A DNA stretch of 64,000 nt, from assembly GCF_021869535.1 (NCBI RefSeq), contig NW_026262593.1, positions 70,582,322-70,646,321 on the forward strand. Reading direction: 5' to 3'. The translations under genes were made by a program, and so were the position numbers. This document shows, in pieces, positions 11,981 through 23,530 of this stretch. The number at the start of each line of letters is the position of its first letter. The stretch's first letter is position 1. The notes below the pieces were generated by a model that had not been told where the DNA came from, did not search any database, and worked only from the letters and a program-made list of their open reading frames with translations. Source of the DNA: Mytilus californianus (Eukaryota > Mollusca > Bivalvia > Mytilida > Mytilidae).

Positions 11981-12529
11981 TAAAGGAGAAGGTCCGGTAA
12001 TGGCTTATTTTGGCCTAAAATTAGAATTTCATCTGTTCAAAGATTTTTGACATTTTTTAAACAAGAAAGTGTCTTAATTCTTCAGTCGATTCAATTAGTT
12101 TATGTAAACGATTTTGACTCTATTAAATATGCCCAAAAACGTCACTTTTCAGATGGTTTTTGTCTAGAATGGAAGTGGCCGCATTCTTGTTCAGTCTCAT
12201 CCTTCATATATGTTATGCATCATCATCAAATACAACATATATTTAAATATTAAGACTGAACACAAGGGCGGCCACTTCCATTTTAGACAAAAACCGTCTA
12301 AAAATTAGCACAAATGCTAAAATTATGAAGATTTCAGTAATTTTGCATGAATTAATGATGCTAGTACCTGATACATGTGCAGTGCAATGTCAAAAACAGC
12401 CCATATTTATCAATATGTAACAAAAGTATTCCTCTTTCCAATAAATAGCTAAAAGTTTACATTTTTAACAAATTTTTGAAATGCTATATTTTGGTGCCAA
12501 AAAGGGGTCTTACCGGGCCTACTCCTTTA
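11981..12529. mobile_element. 549-bp TA-flanked MITE with internal fold-back
   Basis: The left end TAAAGGAGAAGGTCCGGTAA and the right end TTACCGGGCCTACTCCTTTA are inverted repeats with two mismatches. Both are bounded by TA, which may be a TA target duplication. Inside, about 12146-12199 and 12252-12300 form a second inverted repeat around GAATGGAAGTGGCCGC. The 68-codon frame inside is not a gene. Confidence 0.7.
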
Positions 12530-13050
12530 CTAGCAATGAACAGAAATGTCCTAAAAAGCAATGTGCTTAAATAGTTATATAATCTTTAAAAGATTTAAAT
12601 TTCAAATTTGTTTTTCTTTTTTACCATATAATTTATTATATATTATAAAAAAAATGGCAATTCATTATCTTACTATAACAACTTAGACAAAATGTTAATA
12701 TAAATAGCATTTGCCGATTGAGACTGGCAGATGGAATGGAATTACAACAGATTGGAAATTATGCGACAATCGTGAAGTAGACGACATCGGGGACGAATAT
12801 CATTATATCTTGTTATGCATTGAATGGTGATTGAACAAAGAATGTATCTGCTTACTATTGTACAACCCAAACCAGAATACCTGCAAATCTGATCTATTAT
12901 TTACTTCTTCAAACAACTTTGTGCTTGAAAAACTAATTTTTTAATTGAGAAAATAAGTCCTTAAAGCTAATTGTTTTTTTAGTTGTTCTTCACGTGTACA
13001 TAATTCACACATGCATATAACATTTGTACTATAGTTATATGTCTCCCAGT
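12530..13050. other. Gene-free stretch
   Basis: A/T-rich sequence with nothing recognisable. Confidence 0.5.
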
Positions 13051-13054
13051 TGAT

Positions 13055-13505
13055 GCGATATTTCAGAGCTTGCGTATCCGATCACGATTTCCTCAAGGAT
13101 TCAAATTGGTTAAGTTGAAGTCATTCCTGGAAAATATTACGAACGCCATCACGAGTTGGTTGACCGTTATATATGGAATATTTGTGTCACAGATGACCAC
13201 GTATATGTTCCGATTTCGTTACAACAAATTAGTCTTTTCCACTATTGTGACATCACCAAATGAGACATAATAATCATCGGATTTGTACGTGTATGAGCAA
13301 CACGACTTATCCTTCCAGTGCACATGAGATCACCCCCGGTTTTGTGTTGGGTTCGTGTTCCTCAATTGTTAGCTTTGTATGTAATGTTCGGTGAACTTGT
13401 TCGTCTTTTCGTCGTTTTTTCGTTTTTTTTTTGCCATGATATGGTCAGTTTTACTTCGACTTATGAGTTTTGAATGTCTATTTGGTATCTTCCGCCTCTA
13501 CTGAG
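13055..13505 (+). repeat. Mussel dispersed repeat B, longest copy
   Basis: It includes the upstream part (TTGCGTATCCGATCACGATT, GGTTGACCGTTATATATGG, ATGAGCAACACGACTTATCC) as well as the shared downstream part. The 66-codon open frame at 13070-13270 lies wholly within the repeat and is not taken as a gene. Confidence 0.65.
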
Positions 13506-13509
13506 TTTA

Positions 13510-14690
13510 ATTTTGAACTCCTTACTCCTCTGTTAACAACATTTTTGTCTGAGTTGATGTTGTCGGAATGTCTGTCTATTTTGCAGCATAAAGATAGTCG
13601 TCATGAATAAAAAAAATCGTCTATTCATACTGGGTTGATTTGCTTACAATCAAAACTACATATGTAGCCTCGGGGTAGGTTTTATTGTTTTTCATCGTCT
13701 ACCAGTGTATTTTTAATTTCATAACAAGTTTTATTTAAAAAAAACGGATTGTGTGAATTCGGTGCACCATTCAGAAAAAAATGTCCAGACCATATACAAA
13801 CCTGTTTATGCAAAGTTTTTTCTGTTTATAGCTTTGATCCACTCGATTTGTTGGCTCGTCAGAGGCATCAAATGAGACGTATACATGTTATATGGAATCA
13901 AACAAGGGCAGTCATTGTGCAACTCTTTGTGTAATTCAAATATTGATTTTTTTTCCACATCTACGATTATTTGTACAACTATTAACTGCACAAGAAATGT
14001 TCAACCTTTTTTTAAATAGATTTCGGCAGTATCCATAGTGAAATAAATCAGAAAATGAAAGAAAAACAAATGTAAACAGAAAATCGATAATGTTTTGATC
14101 AATACACACGTGTGCGTTATTTTTCACGGTTGTAATGTAAACGGTCACGAGAGAGGTTAATGGATGCGCCCATGTTTTCTAGGTCAATTATAGATAAACC
14201 CGTTTATTGATCATGTCTATAGTTTATGAAAATTTGAGAGTTTATTTATTCACTTGTGATTTAACTGGATACTGAAACCAAAAAGAAAAAAATTGTAATA
14301 ACAACATCAGTTATTCTACTGTTCTTTCCATGTTGAAAAATTTGGTAAATTCACAATGTCGCAAAAACCAGAACACAAATACCGTATTGACCAAGCTGTT
14401 GGTCGACACTTCTTTAACCCGGCATTATACTCGATAACTAAGGGCTTAAACAAAAATCGTTTGAAAATTGTTACAATTTCAATAATTTTCAAATACAATG
14501 GAATCCTATAAGTATCCATCTAGCTTTACAAATAATTTAAGATCTTATTTTGCAAAATAAAAAAAAAATCATCTTAAATGTGGAAAAACAATTTTTTTAA
14601 GAAGCTTTTTTTTTGGTCAAACCAACTGCTATTTAAAGAACTTTTTAGCGAAAATGTAAAATAGCAACAGTAAAATTATTTACCCTGTTT
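13510..14690. other. Gene-free stretch
   Basis: Several short open frames on both strands overlap each other and show no domain. No repeat family was recognised. Confidence 0.45.
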
Positions 14691-15215
14691 AGGAATCTGT
14701 GTTGTTTTTGTCCTTCTGTCGACCTAACAGGATATTAACAACATCCGATTTTGTACATTATACTATGATAACACTCACTTTTATAGAGTGATAATTTATT
14801 TGAGATTTCCCGATATCGTAATTCACACATATTTAAAGGTCGAGTATAACACAAAGAACCATTTACAAATGAACAGTAACTGTTGCTGACTTTGGAATTA
14901 AACGGAGTCAATACAATGGCCCATGATAATCGTTAAGAAATGACAAAGACGGCTATCATTTTGGGTCAAACTCGGTTGTTTTTCTCATTGCAGTTTTTAG
15001 CGAAAGTCCAAATTCATTGTCAGTTGTTTCTGTTCTTTATGTCGATCCAACAGATTATTAGCAACATCCAATTTGTAAATTATTATACCGTATATACATG
15101 ATATAACTACACCATGAATACAGTGATAATTTTTATTTACAGATAATTTACACGTTTAAATGCCAATAACATTAGAATCATTTACAAATGTACAGGTTAC
15201 AATGGCCGTGGAAAT
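14690..15215. repeat. Diverged tandem duplication, period about 300 bp
   Basis: Paired landmarks occur in the same order in both halves: TCTGTCGACCTAACAGGATATTA with TATGTCGATCCAACAGATTATTA, ACAACATCC..TTTGTA, then CATTTACAAATG before GTAAC/GTTAC. The units start near 14690 and 15000. Confidence 0.6.
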
Positions 15216-16320
15216 TGTTGGCGAGCGACTGTGTTTTCTGCATTGGGGTCTCAACCTATATATACAAATTTGGGCATTGAGGTCCGGCTGGGGTTTGATA
15301 AACACCCTTATTCATATACAGTGTATTGAGTTTTGCGAAAATCCCTACCCTTTCATATATTTCATAAGAAAATCACAACCACTTATATACATGATATATT
15401 TCCCAGCTAGTATATATGATATCTTATTTCAATGAGATGTTAACCATATGGGATCCGTGATTTAAATTATGAGACAAAAAGATCAGAACACAGTGTTTAC
15501 AGACATCTTAACAGAAGAGGAACATGTATGACCCATCGACATAAAAATGTCTACCAATTGATATATTCCTCCGTGAAATTGCACCTCATTGATATATTTG
15601 ACATTCCAAAAAAGTTATCCATACCAGCGGCACGTCTATGTATACCCCGTGGTTTTCTACTCTGTTCGATAAATGCGTCAAAGGAATGCTTTTTTTTTTA
15701 ATCATTCCACCGATCTGTTACACTTCTGAAGCACCTGAGATCCCCATTAAGGTCCTGTTCAAAAGTATTCTTCAGAATACAGTAAACATGGTAAAAAAAA
15801 AGAAAAAAAGAGTTTGTATACGGTGCAAAATTGTATTACAGGTACTCTTTACCATGTTTACCAATACAATTAAATTGTTGATAGTGCAATAATAATTAGC
15901 ACAATATACAGATACTCACATAAAGATAAATCATGTTAAACATTTAAAAGTCATTCTTTGATTTATTTATGATGATTCATTTTATCTAAAATTGAAGTCG
16001 TTGAGAAATAAAAAAAAAATTGCCATTGGTTAGGAAATTTGTCAGGGTACAGTTGATTTTGGTCTGAGCACGGTTTTTCACCTTTACAAAAACAAATATT
16101 TATTACAATATGTTTTTTCAAATAATAAAACGTGTAAATGTGATGTGATTGCCAATAAAACAACTTCAACAATTAGCGAACTCATGAACCAATATGCCAC
16201 AATATGAACCAAATCAAATTAAGAACCAACTGTCTGATTTATGACAAAACAATAATATTTCTGCATACTTCTTTTAATTCTGTATACTATATGACTATAA
16301 AATATTATACATGTAACCGG
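15216..16320. other. Gene-free stretch
   Basis: Nothing recognisable. The open frames at 15638-15892 and 15963-16172 are short, low-complexity and unsupported. Confidence 0.45.
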
Positions 16321-16324
16321 AGAG

Positions 16325-16415
16325 CATGATAATATAATAATAATAATAATAATTTTATTCAAAGAGGTGACTCAATTAACATTCAATACTCTACCTCGAG
16401 GCCGTCGCAAAAAAC
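16325..16415 (-). mobile_element. 3' tail of a LINE-type retrotransposon
   Basis: On the minus strand it reads TTGAGTCACCTCTTTGAATAAAATTATTATTATTATT. The tail resembles the element end at 63395-63455 (GAGTTACCCTCTTTAAATAAA then a TTA repeat). The TTA microsatellite tail is typical of some non-LTR elements. Confidence 0.55.
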
Positions 16416-16419
16416 ATAC

Positions 16420-17930
16420 AGAACAAGTATTACGAATGTCATATATTTTAACATATAATTCAACTTTCACACTATTAACATGATATTGTATTTTCTTATT
16501 AGAAAATCGCTTTGTTTCCTCCGAGACCTCTGTGTTACAACGCTCTAACCGAGTATTTCGCTAGCTCAACCGCTTATTTACTATGCAAGGGAATCAATCT
16601 CGTTACACACTATAGAAGAAACAAAATAATTTAAGTGCAACATGTTCTTTTAAATCTATTACTTATTGTCGTGTAAACCATGTAAACCAAGAACATTTGG
16701 GATACATATATGCAGTAAATTTAGAATAATGTTATATACGTCCCTCCGTTCTCAATAAATCCTGGCCTTCCATAGAAAACACAACACATACAATTTAAAA
16801 AATGTCAATGTGTATCATATCATTATTCTGTAAATAATATCAAAGGGATGTCATAAAATGATTACACAATACTCACTAAGTTGCGAAGATTGATCAACAT
16901 TACCGATTGATATCCATAGATCTTAATAATAACAGATTAATTGATAAGGTTGTAACATATTTTACATTGAAGATTTGTTTACAAGATGACGTAGCAGGTA
17001 AATATGTATGGCAAACAGTAAGCGTCATTAAATGATCTTCGAAGGAAGAACCTATATCAACAACCTCGATTATCTTATCGACATTCCAAAATCTATTTTG
17101 AAGGGAGAATTATATTTTTAAGAATTCAATTCAAATGAAATCTTTAATGCCAATAAAATAATGTCACAGTGATATTGCTTGACAATTTGAATGGAAAAAA
17201 AAAATGTTATACATTGTGTGATTAAATTTATTGACTCTGTCATTTGCTTTACGTCCAGTATTTAAAATCATGAATAGATAGGCGATCCATCTGCCATGTG
17301 ATACAAGTTATAATAACAGTACAATTTAGGAGTTGTAATTGTGAATTACAATGCAGGGGTGTGGAAATAATCGCGTTTGTGTCATATACATATTCATGAA
17401 GTTTTCCGTAATCCGTGTAGTGACAAGTCCTATAATATAAGCCTTCGTAGGTCCATATCATTAGCATTTTAAAGTTTTTTTTTATCGGATATTTGTTTAC
17501 TTTGAATGCTGAACGATTAATTTCTTTACCGAAAGATCTGAGCATACATGTAGTCACCGAAAATGATCATTGAGGGAGAGCTGTTTTACTGGTCCAAATG
17601 TATTTTACTCGAAAGGTAAGAATATGCTCTTTGGTCGGGTTGTTGTCTCTTTGACATATTCCCCATTTCCATTCTGAATTTTATATTGCATAGAACTGTA
17701 ATTCACAAATACACTATTGATAATGCTAAGTACGATGGGAAAATAGATTAAAAAGATGAAAGAATCATGATACCTGCACGAACTTTCAGTTTTCCAGCAA
17801 ATGGCGTCTCCATGGTAGCGGTCAATCAAATTAAAATGGACATTTGAAAAGAGATGACATTACGGAACATTTGAAATAAAATCAATAAATTATCGTTAGA
17901 AATTGCACATAATATATAGTATATAAGAAT
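16420..17930. other. Gene-free stretch with one repeat F fragment
   Basis: A short match to repeat F (TTTGGTCGGGTTGTTGTCTC) lies near 17630. Minus-strand open frames at 17249-17557 and 17605-17829 show no recognisable domain. Confidence 0.45.
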
Positions 17931-17962
17931 TGAATGCTTTTTTTTGTAAATTTATTTAAGAA

Positions 17963-18308
17963 TTGAATGCTTCTTTTTGTAACTTCATTGGGGTGTAAAA
18001 GCGTTGACCGAAGTACATTTGGTATGAAGCGCGGAAGCGCTTCATTCTAAAAATGTGCGCACGGTCAACGCTTTTACAACCCTATGAAGTTACAAAAAGA
18101 AGCATTCAATACTTATAATTACATTTTTTTTAGCTAAGATCATGAAAACACGATTTTTATCAAGTTTTTATTTAATTTACCTGTGCACTTTATTGTGGGA
18201 CCTCGTGTCATCATGAATAATAAATTTTATTGTGTAATGAAGTTGATTAAGGAATAACGCGAGATTGCAGTGTAGTCAATCAGAATAACTTATTATAATG
18301 AAACATAC
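17963..18308 (+). mobile_element. Fold-back element family H, copy 1
   Basis: Positions 17963-18110 form a near-perfect hairpin with about 60-bp arms. The left arm is TGAATGCTTCTTTTTGTAAC then GTGTAAAAGCGTTGACCG; the right arm is its complement, ending AAGAAGCATTCAATA. The following 200 bp (to AATGAAACATACAT) are shared with the copies at 18309 and 20023. Confidence 0.75.
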
Positions 18309-18620
18309 ATCTATGACCGAAGTACATTTTGTATTTTCCGCGCTTCATTCTAAATATGTGCGCACGGTTAACGCTTTTACAACCATAAAAAATTACTAAA
18401 AGAAGCATTGAATACTTATAATTACATTTTTTGTTTTGCTAGGATCATGAAAACACAATTTCTATCAAGTTTTTCTTTTATTTACCTTTGCACTTTTTTG
18501 TTGAGACTCGTATCATCATGAATATTACAATTCATTTTGAAACGAAGATTAATTTCAAAAAGACGCGAGATTGATTTTAGCCAATCAAAATAACGTATTA
18601 TAATGAAACATACATGTAAT
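18309..18620 (+). mobile_element. Fold-back element family H, copy 2 (left arm lost)
   Basis: It starts at GACCGAAGTACATTTTG inside the loop region and continues through AACGCTTTTACAACC to AATGAAACATACATG. It lies directly behind copy 1 in the same orientation. Confidence 0.7.
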
Positions 18621-18728
18621 GTAATTATAAATTGGTAAAAGAACGTAAATCAATATTGTCTCGGTTAACTTAATTTCAACAAAACTAAATAGCGTTAGAA
18701 TTTGCAAAATGTACAATTTCGTTTTATG

Positions 18729-18942
18729 GGCCTCAGTGGCAGAATGTTCTGAGTAATTTACTGTATCACTAGCCTGTCAATACTGAGGTTGTGTGTTCGA
18801 TCCCCTCACATAGCAGGTGCGTTCAATTCCAATGATTGTCAGTGTTCCTTTCCGGGCATTACGGCTTCCTCCACTAATAAAAACTGACCACCATGGTATA
18901 GCAATAGTGCTGGAAATGGTGTTAAACACCATCAATCAATCG
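18729..18942 (+). mobile_element. tRNA-derived SINE, copy 2
   Basis: GGGCCTCAGTGGCAGAATGT is a decayed A-box region and GTGTGTTCGATCCCC the B-box. The body (GGCTTCCTCCACTAATAAAA) and the tail (GGTGTTAAACACCATCAATC) match copy 1 at 4427. Confidence 0.75.
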
Positions 18943-19119
18943 GCATCGCTTAATTTATGATGTGAATTAACTCTTGTATCAGATGATATTAAACTGTCGT
19001 TTTGTGTATTTCAAAACTCAAATATTTCTATCCAAAATAACAATACGAGTTACTTGTATATTACTCGTGTTATATTATACCGTTGTTCATCCTGTTGGTT
19101 AAAAAAGTATTTATAAATT

Positions 19120-19540
19120 TACAGTATACAAATAAGGAGTTGTGGTATAATTGCAAATGAGACAACTATCAACCAGAGACCAAAGGACGAGAATGTAATT
19201 AAACCCTCCAGTCACCGTACGTCCTTCAGAAATGAGCAACACCGATACCGTATAGATAGCTATAAAAAGGATCGACATGAAAAAATGGTCAAACAATTCA
19301 AAAGAATTTATTATATCAATTATAAACAAAAAACATAAACTCGTGCTTAACCTTAAACACTGGTGTAATAGCATAACACAAGAACACACGGTAAAAGTCA
19401 GTTTGGAAGGGCCTTTCTCGTGCATCAGATCCGCACTAGACGAACCAACTTACAAAAAGACAAAAGACGTGCACAAAGTACCGACCTTAGGTTACTCGCA
19501 GTTTCTGAAAGCTAGATCAAATCCCAATTTCAAGTAATAA
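19120..19540 (-). repeat. Mussel dispersed repeat A, extended copy
   Basis: Reverse complement of repeat A, starting at AAGGAGTTGTGGTATAATTG and passing CACCGTACGTCCTTCA. It continues beyond the usual block into GTTTGGAAGGGCC and beyond. Both overlapping open frames (19111-19425 minus, 19277-19537 plus) lie in repeat sequence. Confidence 0.6.
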
Positions 19541-19695
19541 ATAAATCATATTTACGAAGATTAAAATATCAAGTATTAAACCTGTTTTATTCTCCCTGAA
19601 ACTCATGGTCTTTGGTAGGGGACGTGACAAGGCATTCCATTTAACTCTCATGGAAGACAAGCTATTATATGTTTTCGTCCCCTGCATCTTTTTTT

Positions 19696-19895
19696 TTTTA
19701 GCTCACCTGGCCCAAAAGACCAAGTGAGCTTTTCGCATCAATTCGTGTCCGTCGTCGTCCGTCGGCGTACGTAAACTTTGTACAAATATCTTCTCATCTG
19801 AAACCGCTGGTCCAAATTTGAAAAAATTGGCTACGATCATCATTTGGGTATCTAGTTTAAAATATGTGTCCGACGACCCGCCTGCGAACCAACAT
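19696..19895 (+). mobile_element. Truncated AGCTCACCTGG element
   Basis: It begins TTTTTTTAGCTCACCTGGCC with the subterminal hairpin GGCCCAAAAGACCAAGTGAGC and the CGTCCGTCG-rich block. It then matches the full copy at 45363-46581 up to GTGTCCGACGACCCG. The rest of the element is missing. Confidence 0.7.
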
Positions 19896-20022
19896 GACCC
19901 TCAATATGTTCTTTTGAATTTTTGTTGTTGTTGGGTTGTTGTATCATTTATGTATACCCCACATCTCCTTTATTCGCATGGAATAAATAAATGAATTAAT
20001 AGATGAATAACTTTTTATTATT

Positions 20023-20361
20023 AATTACATTACATGTATGTTTCAATGAAATACGTTATTTTGATTGGCTGACAGCAATCTCGCGTCATTCTGAAATTAA
20101 CATTCATTTCAATATGAAATGTAACCTTCATGATGACACGATCTTTCACAATAAAGTGCAAAGGTAAATAAAAGAAAAACTTGATAGAAATCGTTTGTTC
20201 ATGATCATAGCAAAAAAATGTAATTATAAGTATTGAATGCTTCTTTTATTAATTTTATAGGGTTGTAAAAGCGTTGACCGTGCGCACATTTTTAAAATGT
20301 ACTTCGGTCAACGCTTTTACACCCCAATAAATTTACAAAAAGAAGCATTCAGTTTTTAATT
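20023..20361 (-). mobile_element. Fold-back element family H, copy 3, inverted
   Basis: It reads as the reverse complement of copy 1: TGTATGTTTCAATGAAATACG first, then the hairpin at about 20234-20351 (GGGTTGTAAAAGCGTTGACC and its complement). Confidence 0.75.
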
Positions 20362-21636
20362 AATGAACAATAAACATATTCCATCAATTTGTGTAGTTAA
20401 AAAATTAATACACATAACATCTAAAATTTTAACAAATTTGCATACTGCAGATGTTTTTCGCAATATTTTCTATCAACTTATTGGAACTTACTCAAAACAC
20501 CTTTGTTCTTAAAACCAGTAGCTGCAATTTTCATTCCATGAATTTCTACTTTGTATCATGAATGAATCATTCCTTTTCCGAGGAAGAAGCGCTGGTTCCC
20601 TGCATTAAAGAGAGTTTGGATTTAAAATATGTTCATTGGAGATAATCCTATTCCAAGAAAGTAGCACTGGTTCCATGCATTGAAAACCGTTTGACTAAAG
20701 AATCACGTCCTGATAGTTGTTCTGGCTCACTGAAAGACTCGTTATATGGGGGAAAGGGGGGCAAATATATTAGTATCCAAAATATTAAGACCATAATGTA
20801 CAAAGATTTTCAGCCGTATATTGAAATTGGTTAACAACTTTTTATAATTAAATACACCACATTTTACTGACTATTAATATAGGAAAATACATGGTAAATA
20901 AACCGGGGAAAAGAAGAACTGCTACACTGCTTGTATAATTACCATTGAAAGTTGTTTTATTAACTCGGCAAGTTTCGACATTGATTGAAAGAGATTCTAT
21001 CGTTTTTAAAGCAGATGCAAAGATACCTTCAATCATCTTAATTGGAAATAATATCATTGAAGCACCTTTGTCTTAAGATAATATCGATTACATGCCAATG
21101 TGAATTTAACAGTTTTTTAAAGTCTGCATTGAAAAAATTGTTTGACAAATGTTTTTTATGGAATTCGATCTTAAATATATACGTTGAACTTTAATTTGAT
21201 AATGAATTTTTCAATGATATATTTCATCTACTTTTAACATTTTACTCTTTATTGCAGCAAAACAGTGTTACTAACACTCATGATAGAATAAATTCAGGAT
21301 TCAGGAATTGACTATTTAAACAGCTATAAAAAAATGCAGATGCATAATATTAAAAAATCATTTTCAATCTTCTGAACTGGAAAAAGATCATCAACGCATC
21401 TTTGTTCCATAAATAGTATAAAATACACAAATAGTTACAATACTTTCTTCATAAAATAATTCATTGGAATAACCTAACTGTAAACAGATTACAGCACTTA
21501 ATATTCAATTTTAATTACATAACTTGATCTATAAATTAACTGGTCTCAGTTAATAGAAACTATAATTGGACTAATCATACAACTTTTCGTTAATAAAACA
21601 ACAACAAAAACCAAAAACGATTTGTTCAATAGAAAA
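20362..21636. other. Gene-free stretch with a locally duplicated block
   Basis: Only low-complexity A/T-rich sequence. The block at about 21012-21105 (GCAGATGCAAAGATACCTTC, ATTGGAAATAATATCATT) is repeated at about 22127-22230, just before the 43-bp array. Confidence 0.5.
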
Positions 21637-22020
21637 TAAGGAGATGTGGTATGATTGCCAATGAGACAACTATCCACTAAAATTCAAATGAAGTAGATGT
21701 AAGGGAACGACCATTTAACTTCAGGGGGGGGGGGGGGGGGGGGGGGGAATTATGGGTTTTTCCTAAAAAAATATTCTGATCCCCAATTTGATGAAATAAA
21801 ATATTGTGGTCAAGCAGATGACAAAAATATTCTGAATCCAGATTTTCCCCATACCTTATAGTGTTAAATTTTGAAGAAAAAAAATTAATTGATTGATAAC
21901 GTCGAAAAACTAAAAAAAAAAAATTCTGACTCAGACAAAAAAACCATAACCCCCCTTGAAGTTAAATGGTTTCTCCCTAAGCAATTATAGACAACCGTAC
22001 GGCCTTCAAAAAAGTGGCTT
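21637..22020 (-). repeat. Mussel dispersed repeat A, split by a MITE
   Basis: The repeat starts AAGGAGATGTGGTATGATTG and is interrupted after GTAGATGTAA. It resumes at TAAGCAATTATAGACAACCG. The copy at about 47580 reads straight through the join (GTGGATTTAAGCAATTATTGG). Confidence 0.75.
21703..21977. mobile_element. PIF/Harbinger-like MITE, 275 bp
   Basis: The left end GGGAACGACCATTTAACTTC followed by a G run is inverted at the right end (C run, then GAAGTTAAATGGTTTCTCCC). TAA stands on both sides (21700-21702, 21978-21980). A TAA/TTA target duplication and a GG-rich start are features of the PIF/Harbinger superfamily. It has no coding capacity, so it depended on a transposase elsewhere. Confidence 0.75.
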
Positions 22021-22179
22021 TTCTTAAAAGTTTTGTAAACGCAATACACCAATAGTATATCTTCCTTTTGCAATAAAGAAAGTTACATCAATATAAAAAA
22101 CACTAACATAATCTCTATCATAAAGCAGACGCAAAGATACCTTCAATCATCTCAATTGGAAATAATATCATTAAAGCAT

Positions 22180-22548
22180 CATTGTCGTAAGATAATATCT
22201 ATTTCATTGTCGTAAAATAATATCGACTATGTGCCAATGTAAATGTTCGTTGTCGTAAAATAATATCGACTATATGCCAATGTGAATGTTCGTTGTCGTA
22301 AAATAATATCGATTACATGCCAATGTGAATGTTCGTTGTCGTAAAATAATATCGACTATATGCCAATGTGAATGTTCGTTGTCGTAAAATAATATCGACT
22401 ATATGCCAATGTAAATGTTCGTTGTCGTAAAATAATATCGACTATATGCCAATGTAAATGTTCGTTGTCGTAAAATAATATCGACTATATGCCAATGTGA
22501 ATGTTCGTTGTCGTAAAATAATATCGATTACATGCCAATGTAATTGAA
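22180..22548. repeat. 43-bp tandem repeat, about 8 copies
   Basis: The phrase CGTTGTCGTAAAATAATATC starts at 22248, 22291, 22334, 22377, 22420, 22463 and 22506, exactly 43 bp apart. A variant is at 22205 and a partial one at 22180. Units differ at only a few positions, so the array expanded recently. Confidence 0.9.
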
Positions 22549-22639
22549 AGTGTTTTCAATATTCTGTATTGGAAAACGCAACCTTAACATTTTTGTTTAT
22601 AAAAATAAAAAAAAGGTATAAAAAGGACAATGCAGACGC

Positions 22640-23276
22640 ACATCACAACTTTGTCATTCTTTTTAAATGGAAAAAGATTATTTTGCGCCTTTGTTCCATA
22701 AAATGCATTAAAAATAAATACCTGGTTATTTAGATCTCATTTCAACGTGCTCGACTCGAGCGCGGGTTGTAGTACTACAATTGAGTAAAATAATCTCTCA
22801 AAATTATGCACATTTTTTTTTAATAGAAAAAAAAAAATCATTCGTGAGACGACGAAACTTTTGCTAAGTTTGAATACTAGTATTTGTTTATTTGGTAATA
22901 TTCTCACTGATAAGTATTCACAATAGAAATACAAGTTTTCCCTATATTTTTTCATTTATAAAGGACATATTGTTATACCAAAATAGTTAAATAACCACAA
23001 TGCTAATGTAGTAATTTCGGATTTCGAAATGTTCATAAACGTTAGGACACTTTTTAAGTTATGTTAAACATATACATTTCTTACACAAAAAAAAAAAACA
23101 AACAAGGAAAGAAAAAAAAAAGGAAAGAAAATACAAAATTGATGTTCCTCTACGTTAGGACACTATAAAGTTATGTTAAACATATACTTTTCACACACTC
23201 ATACAAAAAAGAAAGAAAGAAAGAAAGAAAAGAAAAAAAAACCACAAAAACAACCAAAAACAAAAAGTTAAAGAAT
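22640..23276 (-). other. Likely ferroportin 3' untranslated region and flank
   Basis: This is A/T-rich sequence after the ferroportin stop. It contains a local duplication of about 114-bp period (the block ACGTTAGGACACT at about 23040 and 23152) and long A/G runs on the plus strand. A possible AATAAA (minus strand) lies at 22892-22887. No transcript end can be set from sequence alone. Confidence 0.3.
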
Positions 23277-23530
23277 CTAACCATATGATATTCCCCTGTT
23301 TGAACAAACGAATTTTATGTACAAAAGACATCCCATACAAACAAAGGCAAACGACAGAATTGTCAGTAACCCGAATTCTTCTGGGTATGGAGCTAGTATG
23401 ACCATCAAAGCCTTCAACATGTCCATTAACTGATTCAAAGAGTTCTGTACACCACTGACCAGACCTCGTTCTTTTTCTTTTACCGTTTGCAAGAAGAGCT
23501 GTGTTATGGAAAGATCTGCTATCCATAATC
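23277..23530 (-). CDS. SLC40A1: Ferroportin exon 8 with stop codon
   Basis: The coding part, 254 nt, encodes residues 505-588 and ends at TAG (23279-23277). The acceptor is TATTTTTCAG. It contains helices 11 and 12. Asp541 matches human Asp504; Gln538 and Lys544 replace human Tyr501 and His507. The C-terminal tail after helix 12 is short (VCSNRGISYG) compared with about 30 residues in human, so tail motifs of the vertebrate protein are absent. Confidence 0.97.

Noticed and set aside
22180..22548. CRISPR array
   Set aside because: The 43-bp units are contiguous with no unique spacers, and the genome is animal nuclear DNA.
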